In this document: piece by piece, positions 52,653 to 61,860 of the stretch | Layout: every line of letters begins with the position of its first letter | How positions within the stretch are numbered: position 1 is the first letter of the stretch | Source: Saccharum officinarum | Taxonomy: Eukaryota > Streptophyta > Magnoliopsida > Poales > Poaceae | Length of the DNA stretch: 64,000 bases | Direction of reading: 5' to 3' | Assembly (NCBI GenBank): GCA_020631735.1 | Contig: CM036159.1 | Coordinates: 17,709,511-17,773,510 of the forward strand | Position numbers and translations under genes: made by a program | Notes under the pieces: generated by a model | Database searches by the model: none | What the model was told of the DNA's origin: nothing | The model's input: only the letters and a program-made list of their open reading frames with translations

Positions 52653-53342
52653 GCCAAATCTGGGCATGAAGGCCCATGTAATAAGTTAGTATTTCGAATT
52701 TTGATCGTGGTGACCGCGGAGGCCTAAGAGACTCGAAACATAAACCGGTTCGTGGTTGATTTAGTTTTACTCGAGCTTTTCTTCCCTTTATCGCACGGAT
52801 CGTGTTCTCGCGTGATTCACTTAGCGCACAGCTACATCCTTTGGCGTAAGGGAGCGAGTGGAGGTACCGTAGCCTCGGAGGCGTAAGTGATCTCGCGGCT
52901 CGACTGCCCTCGAGCTTCAGGGTGATGTTGCGGCCTAGTAAATCGTGTGAGAGTCTGATCTAAGCGACAGGGGGTATGTTCTTTTTTAATTTTAGGAGCC
53001 GTTGTTTAGATCTTCCTAGCGTGAAGGCGTACCTCTAAAAGGCGCAAGGGTCGAGTGGAGGTACCGTAGCCTCGGAGGCGTAGGTGATGCTCCAGGCTCG
53101 AGAGCCCTTTCGAACCTTAGGGTGCTCTTTCAGCGAAGTCGATCTAAGAAACGGTTCTTAAATTTAAAAAAAAGCACAAGTTTTTTCGGTTTTTCGGGGA
53201 CCGGGGGTTCCCCCCTTGCAGCCCCCGAGGGAGGGTCGACTCTGGGAGTGCAGGGTCGATCCTTCCTCATTACGAAACGAAAAAATTGAACATCGCTGTA
53301 TTCTTTATTGACGAAAAAGGAAATACAGAGCCTCGAGGCTTT
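52653..53342. other. Spacer between the convergent antisense gene and integrase, with a diverged duplication
   Basis: GAGTGGAGGTACCGTAGCCTCGGAGGCGTA occurs at about 52856 and again at about 53053, each followed by a CTCGAG-rich piece, giving a diverged repeat spaced about 197 bases. Another purine-tract-like word (minus-strand CTCGGGGGCTGC) lies at 53218-53229. The convergent 3' ends of both genes must fall here. Confidence 0.7.
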
Positions 53343-54959
53343 TTAAGGAAAGAAGCGACGTAGCTGTTCAATGTTCCAAGCGTTGGTGAGGATTTCGCCC
53401 TTCTCGTTGGATAGCTTGTAGGTGCCCGGCTTTAGTACTTCTGCGACGATGTACGGCCCTTCCCATGGTGGTGTGAGCTTGTGCCGTCCCTTGGTGTTCT
53501 GGTTCCGCCGTAGCACCAAGTCACCAACGTTGAGGTCACGCTTGCGGACGTATCTGTCGTGGTAGCGTCGGAGACCCTGCTGGTACCTGGCAGAATGCAA
53601 CAGAGCCACATCTCGGGCTTCCTCGAGCTGGTCGAGGGCGTCCTGTCTTGTGGCGTCGTTGTGTCCTTCGTTGTATGCCTTCAACCTCGGGGATCCGTAT
53701 TCTATATCGGTTGGTAGCATAGCCTCAGACCCGTAGACTAAGAAGAACGGAGTGAACCCCGTGGCTCGACTCGGCGTTGTTCTTAGGCTCCACAGGACCG
53801 AGGGTAGCTCGGCAGCCCATTTTTTTCCATGTTTGTTTAGTTTGTTAAAGATTCTGGGCTTCAGGCCTTGTAGAACCATGCCGTTGGCACGTTCCACTTG
53901 CCCGTTTGTTTTTGGATGAGCCACGGCCGACCAGAGCACACGGATGTGGTGGTTGTCGCAGAAATCCAAAAACTTTTTGCCAGTGAACTGGGTGCCATTG
54001 TCTGTGATGATACAGTTGGGGACCCCGAAGCGATGAACAATGTTAGTGAAGAAAAGTACAGCTTGTTCGGACCTGATGCTGGTGATAGGGCGGGCCTCGA
54101 TCCACTTGGAGAATTTGTCGATTGCGACGAGCAAGTGGGTGAAGCCGCCGGTCGTCCTTTTCAGTGGTCCGACAAGGTCGAGCCCCCAAACGGCGAACGG
54201 CCATGTGATGGGGATAGTTTGTAGGGCATGTGCCGGAAGATGAGTCTGTCTCGCATAGTACTGACAACCCTCGCAGGAGCGTACTAGCTTGACAGCGTCG
54301 GAGACCGCGGTCGGCCAATAGAATCCTTGTCGAAAGGCGTTTCCGACGAGGGTTCGAGGCGCAGCGTGGTGACCGCAAGCCCCCGAGTGAAGATCGCCGA
54401 GCAGATTTCTGCCTTGCTCTTTCGTGATGCAACGTTGGAGGATACCGGTAGGGCTACGACGGTAGAGCTCCCTGCTGTCGCCCATGATCACAAAAGTTTT
54501 GGCCCGGCGTGCGATCCGTCGAGCCTCAGTCCTATCCGAGGGGAGGTCCCCTTGGATGAGGTAGTCGAGGTACGGGACGCGCCAATCAGGCTCGAGGTCA
54601 GACGGTGGCGTCGAGTCTTCCACCTGCATGGCTTCAGCCCCGGTCGAGGGGGCTTCTGCCTCAGGTGGAAGGTCGATCGACGCCCCGTCGACCCCCCCGT
54701 CTGGCCTGAGGTCGACGGATGGATGCTGAAGGTCTTTCGCGAAGACGTCCGGTGGAACCGTGGCTCGACCGGACGCGATTTTTGCCAGTTCATCAGCGGC
54801 CTCATTATACCTGCGTGCGATGTGGTTGAGCTCGAGGCCATGAAACTTGTCCTCGAGGCGCCGTACTTCTTGGCAGTAGGCCTCCATCTTGGGGTCACGG
54901 CAGCTCGAGCTCTTCATGACCTGATCGATCACGAGTTGAGAGTCGCCTCGGACGTCGAG
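53343..54959 (-). CDS. Tat element integrase and end of the second RNase H
   Basis: Open on the minus strand from just after a TGA at 54962-54960 to the stop at 53343. It starts with the end of the archaeal-type RNase H (IDQVMKSSSC, HIARRYNEAADELAKIASG). A roughly 100-residue linker follows, then integrase: the HHCC finger (HHAAPRTLVGNAFRQGFYWP..., RSCEGCQYYA); catalytic core D in WGLDLVGP, TDNGTQFTG and NGQVERANG (D, D, E all present); and the GPY/F-type C-terminus (GDLVLRRN, PPWEGPYIVAEVL, NIEQLRRFFP). The enzyme inserts element DNA into the genome. This domain is intact, but it belongs to a polyprotein that is broken upstream. Confidence 0.93.
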   Translation of the reverse strand, partial: LDVRGDSQLVIDQVMKSSSCRDPKMEAYCQEVRRLEDKFHGLELNHIARRYNEAADELAKIASGRATVPPDVFAKDLQHPSVDLRPDGGVDGASIDLPPEAEAPSTGAEAMQVEDSTPPSDLEPDWRVPYLDYLIQGDLPSDRTEARRIARRAKTFVIMGDSRELYRRSPTGILQRCITKEQGRNLLGDLHSGACGHHAAPRTLVGNAFRQGFYWPTAVSDAVKLVRSCEGCQYYARQTHLPAHALQTIPITWPFAVWGLDLVGPLKRTTGGFTHLLVAIDKFSKWIEARPITSIRSEQAVLFFTNIVHRFGVPNCIITDNGTQFTGKKFLDFCDNHHIRVLWSAVAHPKTNGQVERANGMVLQGLKPRIFNKLNKHGKKWAAELPSVLWSLRTTPSRATGFTPFFLVYGSEAMLPTDIEYGSPRLKAYNEGHNDATRQDALDQLEEARDVALLHSARYQQGLRRYHDRYVRKRDLNVGDLVLRRNQNTKGRHKLTPPWEGPYIVAEVLKPGTYKLSNEKGEILTNAWNIEQLRRFFP

Positions 54960-54962
54960 GTG

Positions 54963-56585
54963 TCAGACCCCGAGCTCGATGGCGATTCTCAACCCCGTGA
55001 CGAGTGCCTCGTATTCGGCGACGTTGTTAGACGCAGGGAAATGAAGCCGGATGACGTAGCGCATGTGAACCCCGAGGGGTGAGACGAAGAGCAAGCCCGC
55101 GCCTGCTCCCGTTTTCATCAATGACCCATCGAAGTACATGGTCCACAGCTCCGCCTGGAGCTGCGCAGGCGGGAGTTGTGTGTCAGTCCACTCGGCCAGA
55201 AAATCTGCTAATACCTGTGACTTGATAGCTTTTCGCGGCGCATAGGACAATGCCTCGCCCATGAGCTCAACCGCCCATTTGGCAACCCTACCCGAGGCTT
55301 CCCGGTTCTGGGCTATCTCTCCCAAGGGGAAAGAAGAAACCACAGTAACCGGGTGACCCTCGAAGTAGTGTCAGAGCTTGCGCCGTGTCAAGATGACAGC
55401 ATACAGCAGTTTCTGGATCTGTGGGTATCGACACTTTGTCTCTGAGAGCACCTCGCTAACGAAATAGACCGGCCTCTGGACGAGCAAGGTGTGTGCCTCC
55501 TCGGCCCGTTCGACAACCAGGGCGGCACTGACTACTTGTGACGTCGCGGCGACATAGAGTAGGAGTGGTTCCCCTGGGGTCGGAGGGACGAGGATCGGTG
55601 AGTTAGAGAGGGTGGCTTTCAGTTTCGTGAGAGCCTCCTCAGCCTCGAGGTTCCAGGAAAAACGGTCCGATTTCTTCAAGAGGCGGTACAGAGGGAGTGC
55701 TTTTTCACCGAGGCGCGAAATGAAACGGCTGAGTGCCGCCAAGCAACCTGTGATTCTTTGTACGCCTTTGAGATCTCGGATGGGGCCCATCTTGGTGATT
55801 ACAGAGATTTTTTCAGGGTTGGCCTCGATGCCACGTTTAGATACGATAAACCCTAAAAGCATACCTCGTGGGACGCCGAAGACACATTTCTCTGGATTGA
55901 GTTTGATGTTTTTTGCCCTGAGGCACTTGAATGCAATGTCGAGGTCGCTGACCAGATCGCCGGCATGTTGGGTTTTGACCACGATGTCATCGACGTAAGC
56001 CTTGACGGTCGACCCAATGTGCTCCCCGAAAACATGTTGCATGCATCGCTGGTACGTTGCCCCTGCGTTCCAGAGACCGAAGGGCATCGTAACGTAGCAA
56101 TACATGCCGAATGGGGTGATGAATGAAGTCGCGAGCTGGTCGGACTCCTTCATTTTGATCTGGTGGTAGCCGGAATATGCATCTAAGAATGAGAGAGTTT
56201 CACATCCCGCGGTGGAATCAACGATTTGATCAATGCGTGGCAAAGGGAAGGGAACTTTCGGACATGCTTTATTTAAACCAGTATAGTCTACGCACATCCT
56301 CCATTTCCCACTCTTTTTTCTAACTAATACAGGATTAGCTAGCCACTCGGGATGATGAACCTCCTTGATGAACCCGGCCTCCAACAGTTTGTGTATCTCC
56401 TCGCCGATGACCCTGCGCTTCTCCTCATCGAAGCGGCGTAGGCGTTGCTTCACCGGTTTGGATCCGGCCCGGATCTCCAAGGCGTGCTCGGCGACTTCCC
56501 TAGGTATGCCCGGCATATCCGAGGGACTCCACGCAAAGATGTCGATGTTCGCGCGGAGAAAGTCGACGAGCACTGCTTCCTATTT
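54963..56585 (-). pseudogene. Tat element reverse transcriptase, RNase H and first part of the archaeal-type RNase H
   Basis: RT: DIFAWSPSDMPGIP, KSGKWRMCVDYTGLNKACP, FLDAYSGYHQI, MPFGLWNAGATYQRCM and catalytic AYVDDIVVKT (YVDD at 55997-55986). RNase H follows (PGEPLLLYVAATSQVVSAALV, PVYFVSEVL). After a stop at 55370-55368 the linker and second RNase H continue in the same frame (MYFDGSLMKTGAGAG, NNVAEYEALVTGL) up to the TGA at 54962. Stops after RRKL and after IELGV sit where the family has Arg, i.e. CGA to TGA. A TAG at 56582-56580 precedes EAVLVDFLR. Confidence 0.9.
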
Positions 56586-57215
56586 AGGATCGAGGGTGGC
56601 GCTGACGTTCAGCGTCCTCCCCTTGGGATCAGCGGGGTCGAGGGGTACGAGCTTGACGTCTTCGGCGGGCTCGAAGCTGCCGGCATGGCGTTTTGGGTCG
56701 GGGATCGCATTGGCTAGACCGTCGAGGTCTGCGGCCAAGATCGCTGACCCAAAAACAGCCTCGCCGTGCTCGACGCACTCGACGTCGCACTCGTAGGCAT
56801 GTTCAAACGAGGGCCCTACAGTGATGACACCGTTTGGGCCAGGCATTTTGAGCTTGAGGTAGGTGTAGTTCGGGATCGCCATGAACTTGGCGTAGCATGG
56901 GCGTCCCAGGATAGCGTGGTACGTTCCGTGGAATCCGACCACTTCGAAAGTGAGAGTTTCCTTTCAGAAGTTGGCCGGTGTGCCAAAGCAAACAGGCAGA
57001 TCGACTCGCCCGAGGGGTTCCGCCCGTTTTCCCGGCACGACTCCGTGGAAGCCCTCGATGCTAGGCTGGAGGCGCGCTCTGTCGACCCCCAAGAGGTCGA
57101 GGGTCTGAGAGTAGATGATGTTGAGGCTGCTTCCGCCGTCCATGAGGACCTTGGTGAGGCGTGTGTTTGCGATGACGGGGTCAACGACGAGTGGATAGAC
57201 CCCGGGTTGGGGACG
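56586..57215 (-). pseudogene. Tat element protease
   Basis: The minus strand near 57148-57120 reads LMDGGSSLNIIY, the aspartic protease box in the DGGS form seen in Tat elements. GFHGTYHAILGRPCYAKFMA follows near 56930, completing the fold. A one-base loss near 57210 shifts the frame out of gag (after DYVPNPGS), and a TGA at 56967-56965 splits it after TPANF. The protease would process the gag-pol precursor. Confidence 0.85.
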
Positions 57216-59733
57216 TAGTCTGGGTGGTCATCACGGTCGAAAGTGATGGCCACCGCAGACCATTTAAGGAAACGGGGTACTGCCGATTGTACGGAGAAGA
57301 CCTCGCGCCGTTCTCGCTTGCGCTGGCGCGCAGAGAGGCAGGTCGAGGGTCCTCCGTAGATCATGTAGCAGTCGCAGATCTCGGGAAATTCCCCGTCCTT
57401 GTCGCCCCCCTTAGGGTCCTCCTCCTTGTCATCCTTCTTGGCGCCGGCACCCCCGAAGTACCTGCGCAGCATGTGACAATCCTCGAGGTTATGGTTAGTG
57501 AGTCCCTTGTGGTAGGGACATGGCTCTTTGAGCATTTTGTCGAAGACGCCCCCGCCGGGGGGGCCTCGAGGTTTCTTGTGCTCGGTAGCAGCGACGAGCT
57601 CGTCGGCCGGGGCCTCGAGCTTGCCCTGCTGGCCTTTCTTCTTCTTGCGATTGTTTCTCTTGGGGCCTCGGGTGGAACTCGCGGGGTCGTCGACCTTCTG
57701 CTCCCCCCTCGCCGGCTCGCCGCTAAAGATTGCACCAACCGCCTCCTCGCCGGCGGCGAAGTTGGTGACGATGTCCATCAATCCGTTGGCGGTGAGCGGG
57801 GTGTTACGGCCCAACTCCCGGACCAACTCCTTACAGGTGGTACCGGATAGGAAGGCCGTAATCACGTCGGAGTCGGTGATGTTGGGGAGCTCGGTACGCT
57901 GCCGGGAGAAGCGCCGGATGTAGTCCCGGAGGGACTCATCTGGTTTCTGCTTACAGCTCCGGAGGTCCCACGAGTTGCCGGGGCGCACGTAGGTCCCCTT
58001 GAAATTTCCCTCGAACACCCTCACGAGATCGTCCCAGTCGTGGATCTGCCAAGGTGGGAGGTCCTCGAGCTAGGCTCGGGCGGTGTCGGAGAGGAACAGG
58101 GGGAGTTGCCGAATGATGACCCGGTCGTCGGTGGCCCCACCCAACTGACACGCCAAGCGGAAATCGGCGAGCCAAAGTTCGGGTTTGGTCTCGCCGTTAT
58201 ACTTGGTGAGAGTCGTGGGGGACGGAACCGAGCCGGGGGCACCGTCGCACGGATATCCTTACTGAACACCCGAGGACCCGGGGGTTCGGGTGAAGGGCTA
58301 CGATCTTCCGAGCTGTCGTAGCGTCCGCCCCTGTGGACGTGGTAGCCTCGAGCCACACCGTCACCGTGTTTGCGTGTGCGACGCTCGACGATGTTGCCAC
58401 GGGTGTCTCGAGGCTCGGGGTCGTTGGTGATGGGCTCAGGGGCAGGTGCTACCCGGTTTCGCCGGGCAGGCTCGGGATGAACCGAGGCTTCTCTCTCCTG
58501 CCGGGAAGGCTCGAGGGTCCGCTCCAAGGTTGCTTCGCGCCGCCTCGAGGCAGAGCTCTCGGCCTGCTGCATGGCGGCAGTCTCGAGGAGTCCTCGGATT
58601 TCGTCTCGAGCCCGACGGGCGTCAGGGTTTGATGGCTCGGGCATGTTGCATAGGAGCATGGCGGCGGCGACAACGTTCTGGCTGGCTCGAGCGAAAACCA
58701 GGGGGTCGACCGCCCGGTCCTCGTCGATGCGACGATTGACGTCGCGAGCCCTCTCACGAGCTCTCCCGCCAAATGCGTGTTCCGCACGCTCACGCTCGAG
58801 GGTTTGCTGGAGAAGATCCAGGTTTTCGCGTTCCTCGTCAAGCTGGTCCTGCAACTCGCGAATCTGTTCGAGCTGCGCTCCTTGATCCGCAAGGAACTGA
58901 GGCTCGTTTCGCTCGGCAGGAAGCTCGACATGAGGGGGCGTGTGCCTTTCTTCGACCGGCTCTTCGTCCTCTGATTCCGAGGTGCTTTCAACGTCGATGT
59001 TGAAGCACTCGCGAGTCGGATCATAGGTGTCGTCAGCCGAGTCGGAGTCAGGTGCGCCAAAGTAGTAATATGACAGGGGAATGTGTGGCCGTTGCCAACC
59101 ATCACCGAGGTGGTGACGTGGAGAAGCAGTCACACGAGGTTCTGTTTCCGGTGTCTCCGTAGAGTCCCGATAATCAGAAGCCGGCGTGGACGCAACGAGG
59201 TCCAGAGTGGAGCGTAGATGGTGTCCGGGGAGTTCCTCATAAGCGCTCATGCGAGTGCTCACGGAGGATGCATACACCCGGGCAACCGAGTCCAGCCCAA
59301 ACGGGAATGGTGATGGGGACGTCGCTGCCCGTGGCGAAATAGATGCTACGGGCAGTGGTGTCCCACCGGACGGGGGAGCGGCGGGATTCTCCGTCGGCCT
59401 GTCACCCTCAGCCAGGCTCGTCCTTCCCAAATCTTCCAAAAGGAGATCTAGGCTGGCGCCTGGCTGGGGGGTGCCGGACCGGGGGATCCCATCGCCCTCC
59501 GTCAGGTGGAGACGGTGGTTGTACCGGGCTCGCCGTCGCCGGGCGGCCCGCGCCCGCCTGGAGCGACGGTGCCGGTTGACTGCTCCCCCGGGCTGGGAGA
59601 GCTCGTAATCTTCGTCGGTTGGGTGCCTAGGTGGAAGTAGGACCATGTCGTAGCCGGAGCCGAGCGACATGAACTCCAAACTCCCAAACCAGATCACCGT
59701 ACCCAACGGGATCGGGCGTTCGGGGTTGGCCAT
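57216..59733 (-). pseudogene. Tat element gag
   Basis: The ATG at 59733 starts MANPERPIPLG, a long basic and acidic N-terminal region with an RRSRRARAARRRRAR stretch and a coiled coil (about 58890-58740, LEQIRELQDQLDEERENLDLLQQ). The capsid follows: LWLADFRLACQLGG, DDLVRVFEGNFKGTYVRPGN, SLRDYIRRFSRQRTELPN, then FDKMLKEPCPYHKGLTNHNLEDCHML with a CCHC-like zinc motif (C..H...H..C). A one-base gain in the G run at 58217-58221 shifts frame, and TAG at 58072-58070 replaces a Trp in ARA.LEDLP. It would otherwise build the particle. Confidence 0.88.
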
Positions 59734-59775
59734 CCAGGAAGAACGGCGAGAAAGCGACGTTTGCACGCAGCGCTC

Positions 59776-59794
59776 CCCTACCTGGCGCGCCAAC
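59776..59794 (-). other. Primer-binding site of the Tat element
   Basis: On the minus strand TTGGCGCGCCAGGTAGGGG follows the CCGACA end of the 5' LTR after one base. The TGGCGC start pairs with the CCA end of a tRNA, but I cannot name the tRNA with certainty. Confidence 0.75.
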
Positions 59795-60943
59795 TGTCGG
59801 TGTTCGGACCGAGGGGGGTCCTAAACCAACGAGTAAATGCTGCGTGACTCTTTCCTGGATGGTGATGCAAGGAGAACACACGGGGGTTTATCCTGGTTCG
59901 GGCAAAAGAAGGCCCTACGTCCAGCGGGGAAGAGAAGTTTGTATTTCCTTGCACCGAGGTGCTCGTGTAGGGGTTACAAGCAGGCAAGAGAGGGTGTCGA
60001 GCCCAAGTCTCAAAGAGAAAAAGGAGAAAGATGGTTGCTTCGCGTTTTTTCCGTGACGCTTCGCCCCCCTATTCGTCGCCCTGGCCCGTCCTTTTATAGG
60101 GCGAGAGGAGGCCAAGTCGAGGGGAGCCTTGAGGCGATGCTTCGTCGATTCCTGTTGAGTTGACTGTAGCGACGTGGCTTCGGGATGGCCGGCCATCCCT
60201 GGGTAACCTGACGTGGTGCGGGACAAGAGGGTGAAATGACCCAGAGCGCCATGCCATACCGTCCTTCGTGCTAAGTCGAGCGTTGGGGCCGGGTCGAGGC
60301 CGGGTTGAGGTCGGATGGATAAGGCCGAATCCCTGGTATCGCGGGGGACGGACCTTGTCTTATCCTCCCTCGAGGGTGATTGATGGTGAATAGTGCGCGG
60401 TAAGGTGGATACAGTGACGGCTTTCACCTCCCATCACGGGATGGGCAGTAAAACAGTGAGACTTGACGTGGGTATTGTTCCCGCGTTGACCCATGCCGTT
60501 GCCATGCCGGTCGGTGGTAGTAGGTAACCGCATTGAATGCTATGGCTTTTGTCCTGGGTAGGTAAAGAAAGGGTGTCGAGGAGCCAGGGCGCGGTCGAGG
60601 CGCCCCGTCGAGCGGGCCTCGTACGAGTCAGAGCCGGGGCGCGGTCGAGGCGCCCCGTCGAGCGGGCCTCGTACGAGTCGGAGCCGGGGCGCGATCGAGG
60701 CGCCCCGTCGAGCGGGCCTCGTACGAGTCGGAGCCGGGGCGCGGTCGAGGCGCCCCGTCGAGCGGGCCTCGTACGAGTCGGAGCCAGGGCGCGGTCGAGG
60801 CGCCCCGTCGAGCGGGCCTCGTACGAGTCGGAGCCGGGGCGCGGTCGAGGCGCCCCGTCGATCGGGCTATCTTTCATTGTGGTTTCGGTTATGTTAGTGT
60901 TTTGGCGACAGGTGTGGGTACCCCCGTACTGTTGGTACCGACA
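59795..60943 (-). repeat. 5' LTR of the Tat element
   Basis: 1149 bases, TGTCGGTACC...CCGACA on the minus strand. It is exactly 100 bases longer than the 3' LTR, the length of two minisatellite units. Confidence 0.95.
60581..60866. repeat. 50-bp minisatellite in the 5' LTR, 5.7 units
   Basis: Units start GAGCC at 60581, 60631, 60681, 60731, 60781 and 60831; the last is partial. Units 1 and 5 share the AGGGCG variant, which suggests duplication of a block of units. Confidence 0.95.
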
Positions 60944-61031
60944 GCATCAAATCAGCCGGGGTAGGTGGTGGTGGAGGGGGTGGCTGTTCCTCATCCTCAT
61001 TGCCACGACCCCGACGGAGATTGTACGACAT

Positions 61032-61860
61032 CTGCAAAATGCATAGCCAATGAGCACTGACGATGTGGGAAATTTGTAGATGAATTATTGTAAATATGTC
61101 AAACTGACTTCATGAAATAGACTTCTCAAAATACTCATGGCACAATAATTCATCACAACCGCACAATCCATTCAAGCGTATCAATTGGCGCAATCATGCG
61201 AGGGAATCCAACAAGATGTACTTTGATAAAGGCTTACTCACAAGGAGCACAGCAGTTACTGAACCGTTTACGTTAAAATCTACGTGATTTTTGACCTTTC
61301 GCCCGGTACTTGGATTCGATCTCAAAGTTTTTAGTTGACTGAGAAAGACTACTTCAAACTGACCACAAAGAGACTTCTCAACGGTAGAGTTTCATGGTGG
61401 ATCATGACTAGCCACCTCGATACCAGCGCGTGCCAAGCAGCACAACCTTATGTCGCGCGCCATAGGAGGCCCTCGGTTTCGTCGTGGCACCGAAGGGTGC
61501 TAATCATGACACCATGATCGAACGCATGCAATAAGACATCTAATTGTGATCGAAATTAACATGTTCAAATAAACATCTAGGAAACATAGGGTGCGACCTT
61601 ACATCCCAAAAGTCAAGTTATTACAAAGCCTCACTCCAACCCCAGGAGGCACAAAAGACGATTCTAACTTCGTAGCTACGCGATGACTACTCTAAGCATC
61701 GTCCTCAGAGTCGGTGTCAAGGATCTCCCCGCCATCCTCGTCGCTAATAGGCTCTAACTCCTCGTCTTCTTCTTCTTCTGGTGCTTCTTCTGGTGCGGCA
61801 TCTTGGGGCCCATTGACCTCCACTTCTTCATCATCTTCAGCGAGAGAGAGGCGGAGGGGA
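61032..61860 (-). other. Leader region with an acidic coding-like tail
   Basis: On the minus strand about 61855-61694 reads as a strongly acidic frame (EEEEDEELEPISDEDGGE, then DTDSEDDA and a stop at about 61694). About 660 non-coding bases follow, ending TTTTGCAG before the gag ATG. The acidic frame could be an extra ORF of the family, a captured exon or chance. No PBS was recognised between it and the LTR part. Confidence 0.5.

Larger units (their letters stand above)
45700..60943 (-). mobile_element. Tat/Retand-lineage Ty3 element, 15.2 kb, TSD GCATC, with antisense ORF
   Basis: GCATC at 45695-45699 and 60944-60948. LTRs at 60943-59795 (5') and 46748-45700 (3') start TGTCGGT and end CCGACA. 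Minus-strand order: PBS, gag, protease, RT, RNase H and a second (archaeal-type) RNase H, integrase. A convergent plus-strand gene, a tandem array and the 3' LTR follow. Dual RNase H and an extra ORF after integrase are marks of the Tat lineage. By eye the LTRs differ at only about ten places outside the minisatellite, so insertion is recent. It sits in the gag of the chromovirus. Confidence 0.95.
45243..61031 (-). pseudogene. Truncated gag of the chromovirus-like element, split by the Tat insertion
   Basis: Gag begins with the ATG at 61031 (MSYNLRRGRG, then a proline run) and reaches the insertion at 60944. It continues from 45699 with QTVVEGRRML and a capsid domain: DFKDFLDTKPPLF, ADEWLNTIEQKF, WWSHYRSTLP, WDQFKAAFRGNYIP, SLTEYLQSFN. 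This is the retrotransposon gag family of Ty3 elements. After codon about 190 it runs into LTR sequence and stops at 45162. No zinc knuckle, protease or later domain remains. The joining codon is restored when the GCATC duplication is counted once. Confidence 0.85.

Noticed and set aside
56816..57215. The C-terminal 130 residues of a minus-strand frame (after PDYVPNPGS) as a new protein domain
   Set aside because: The sequence there is an out-of-frame reading of the protease region after a one-base loss; the neighbouring frame holds the real motif.
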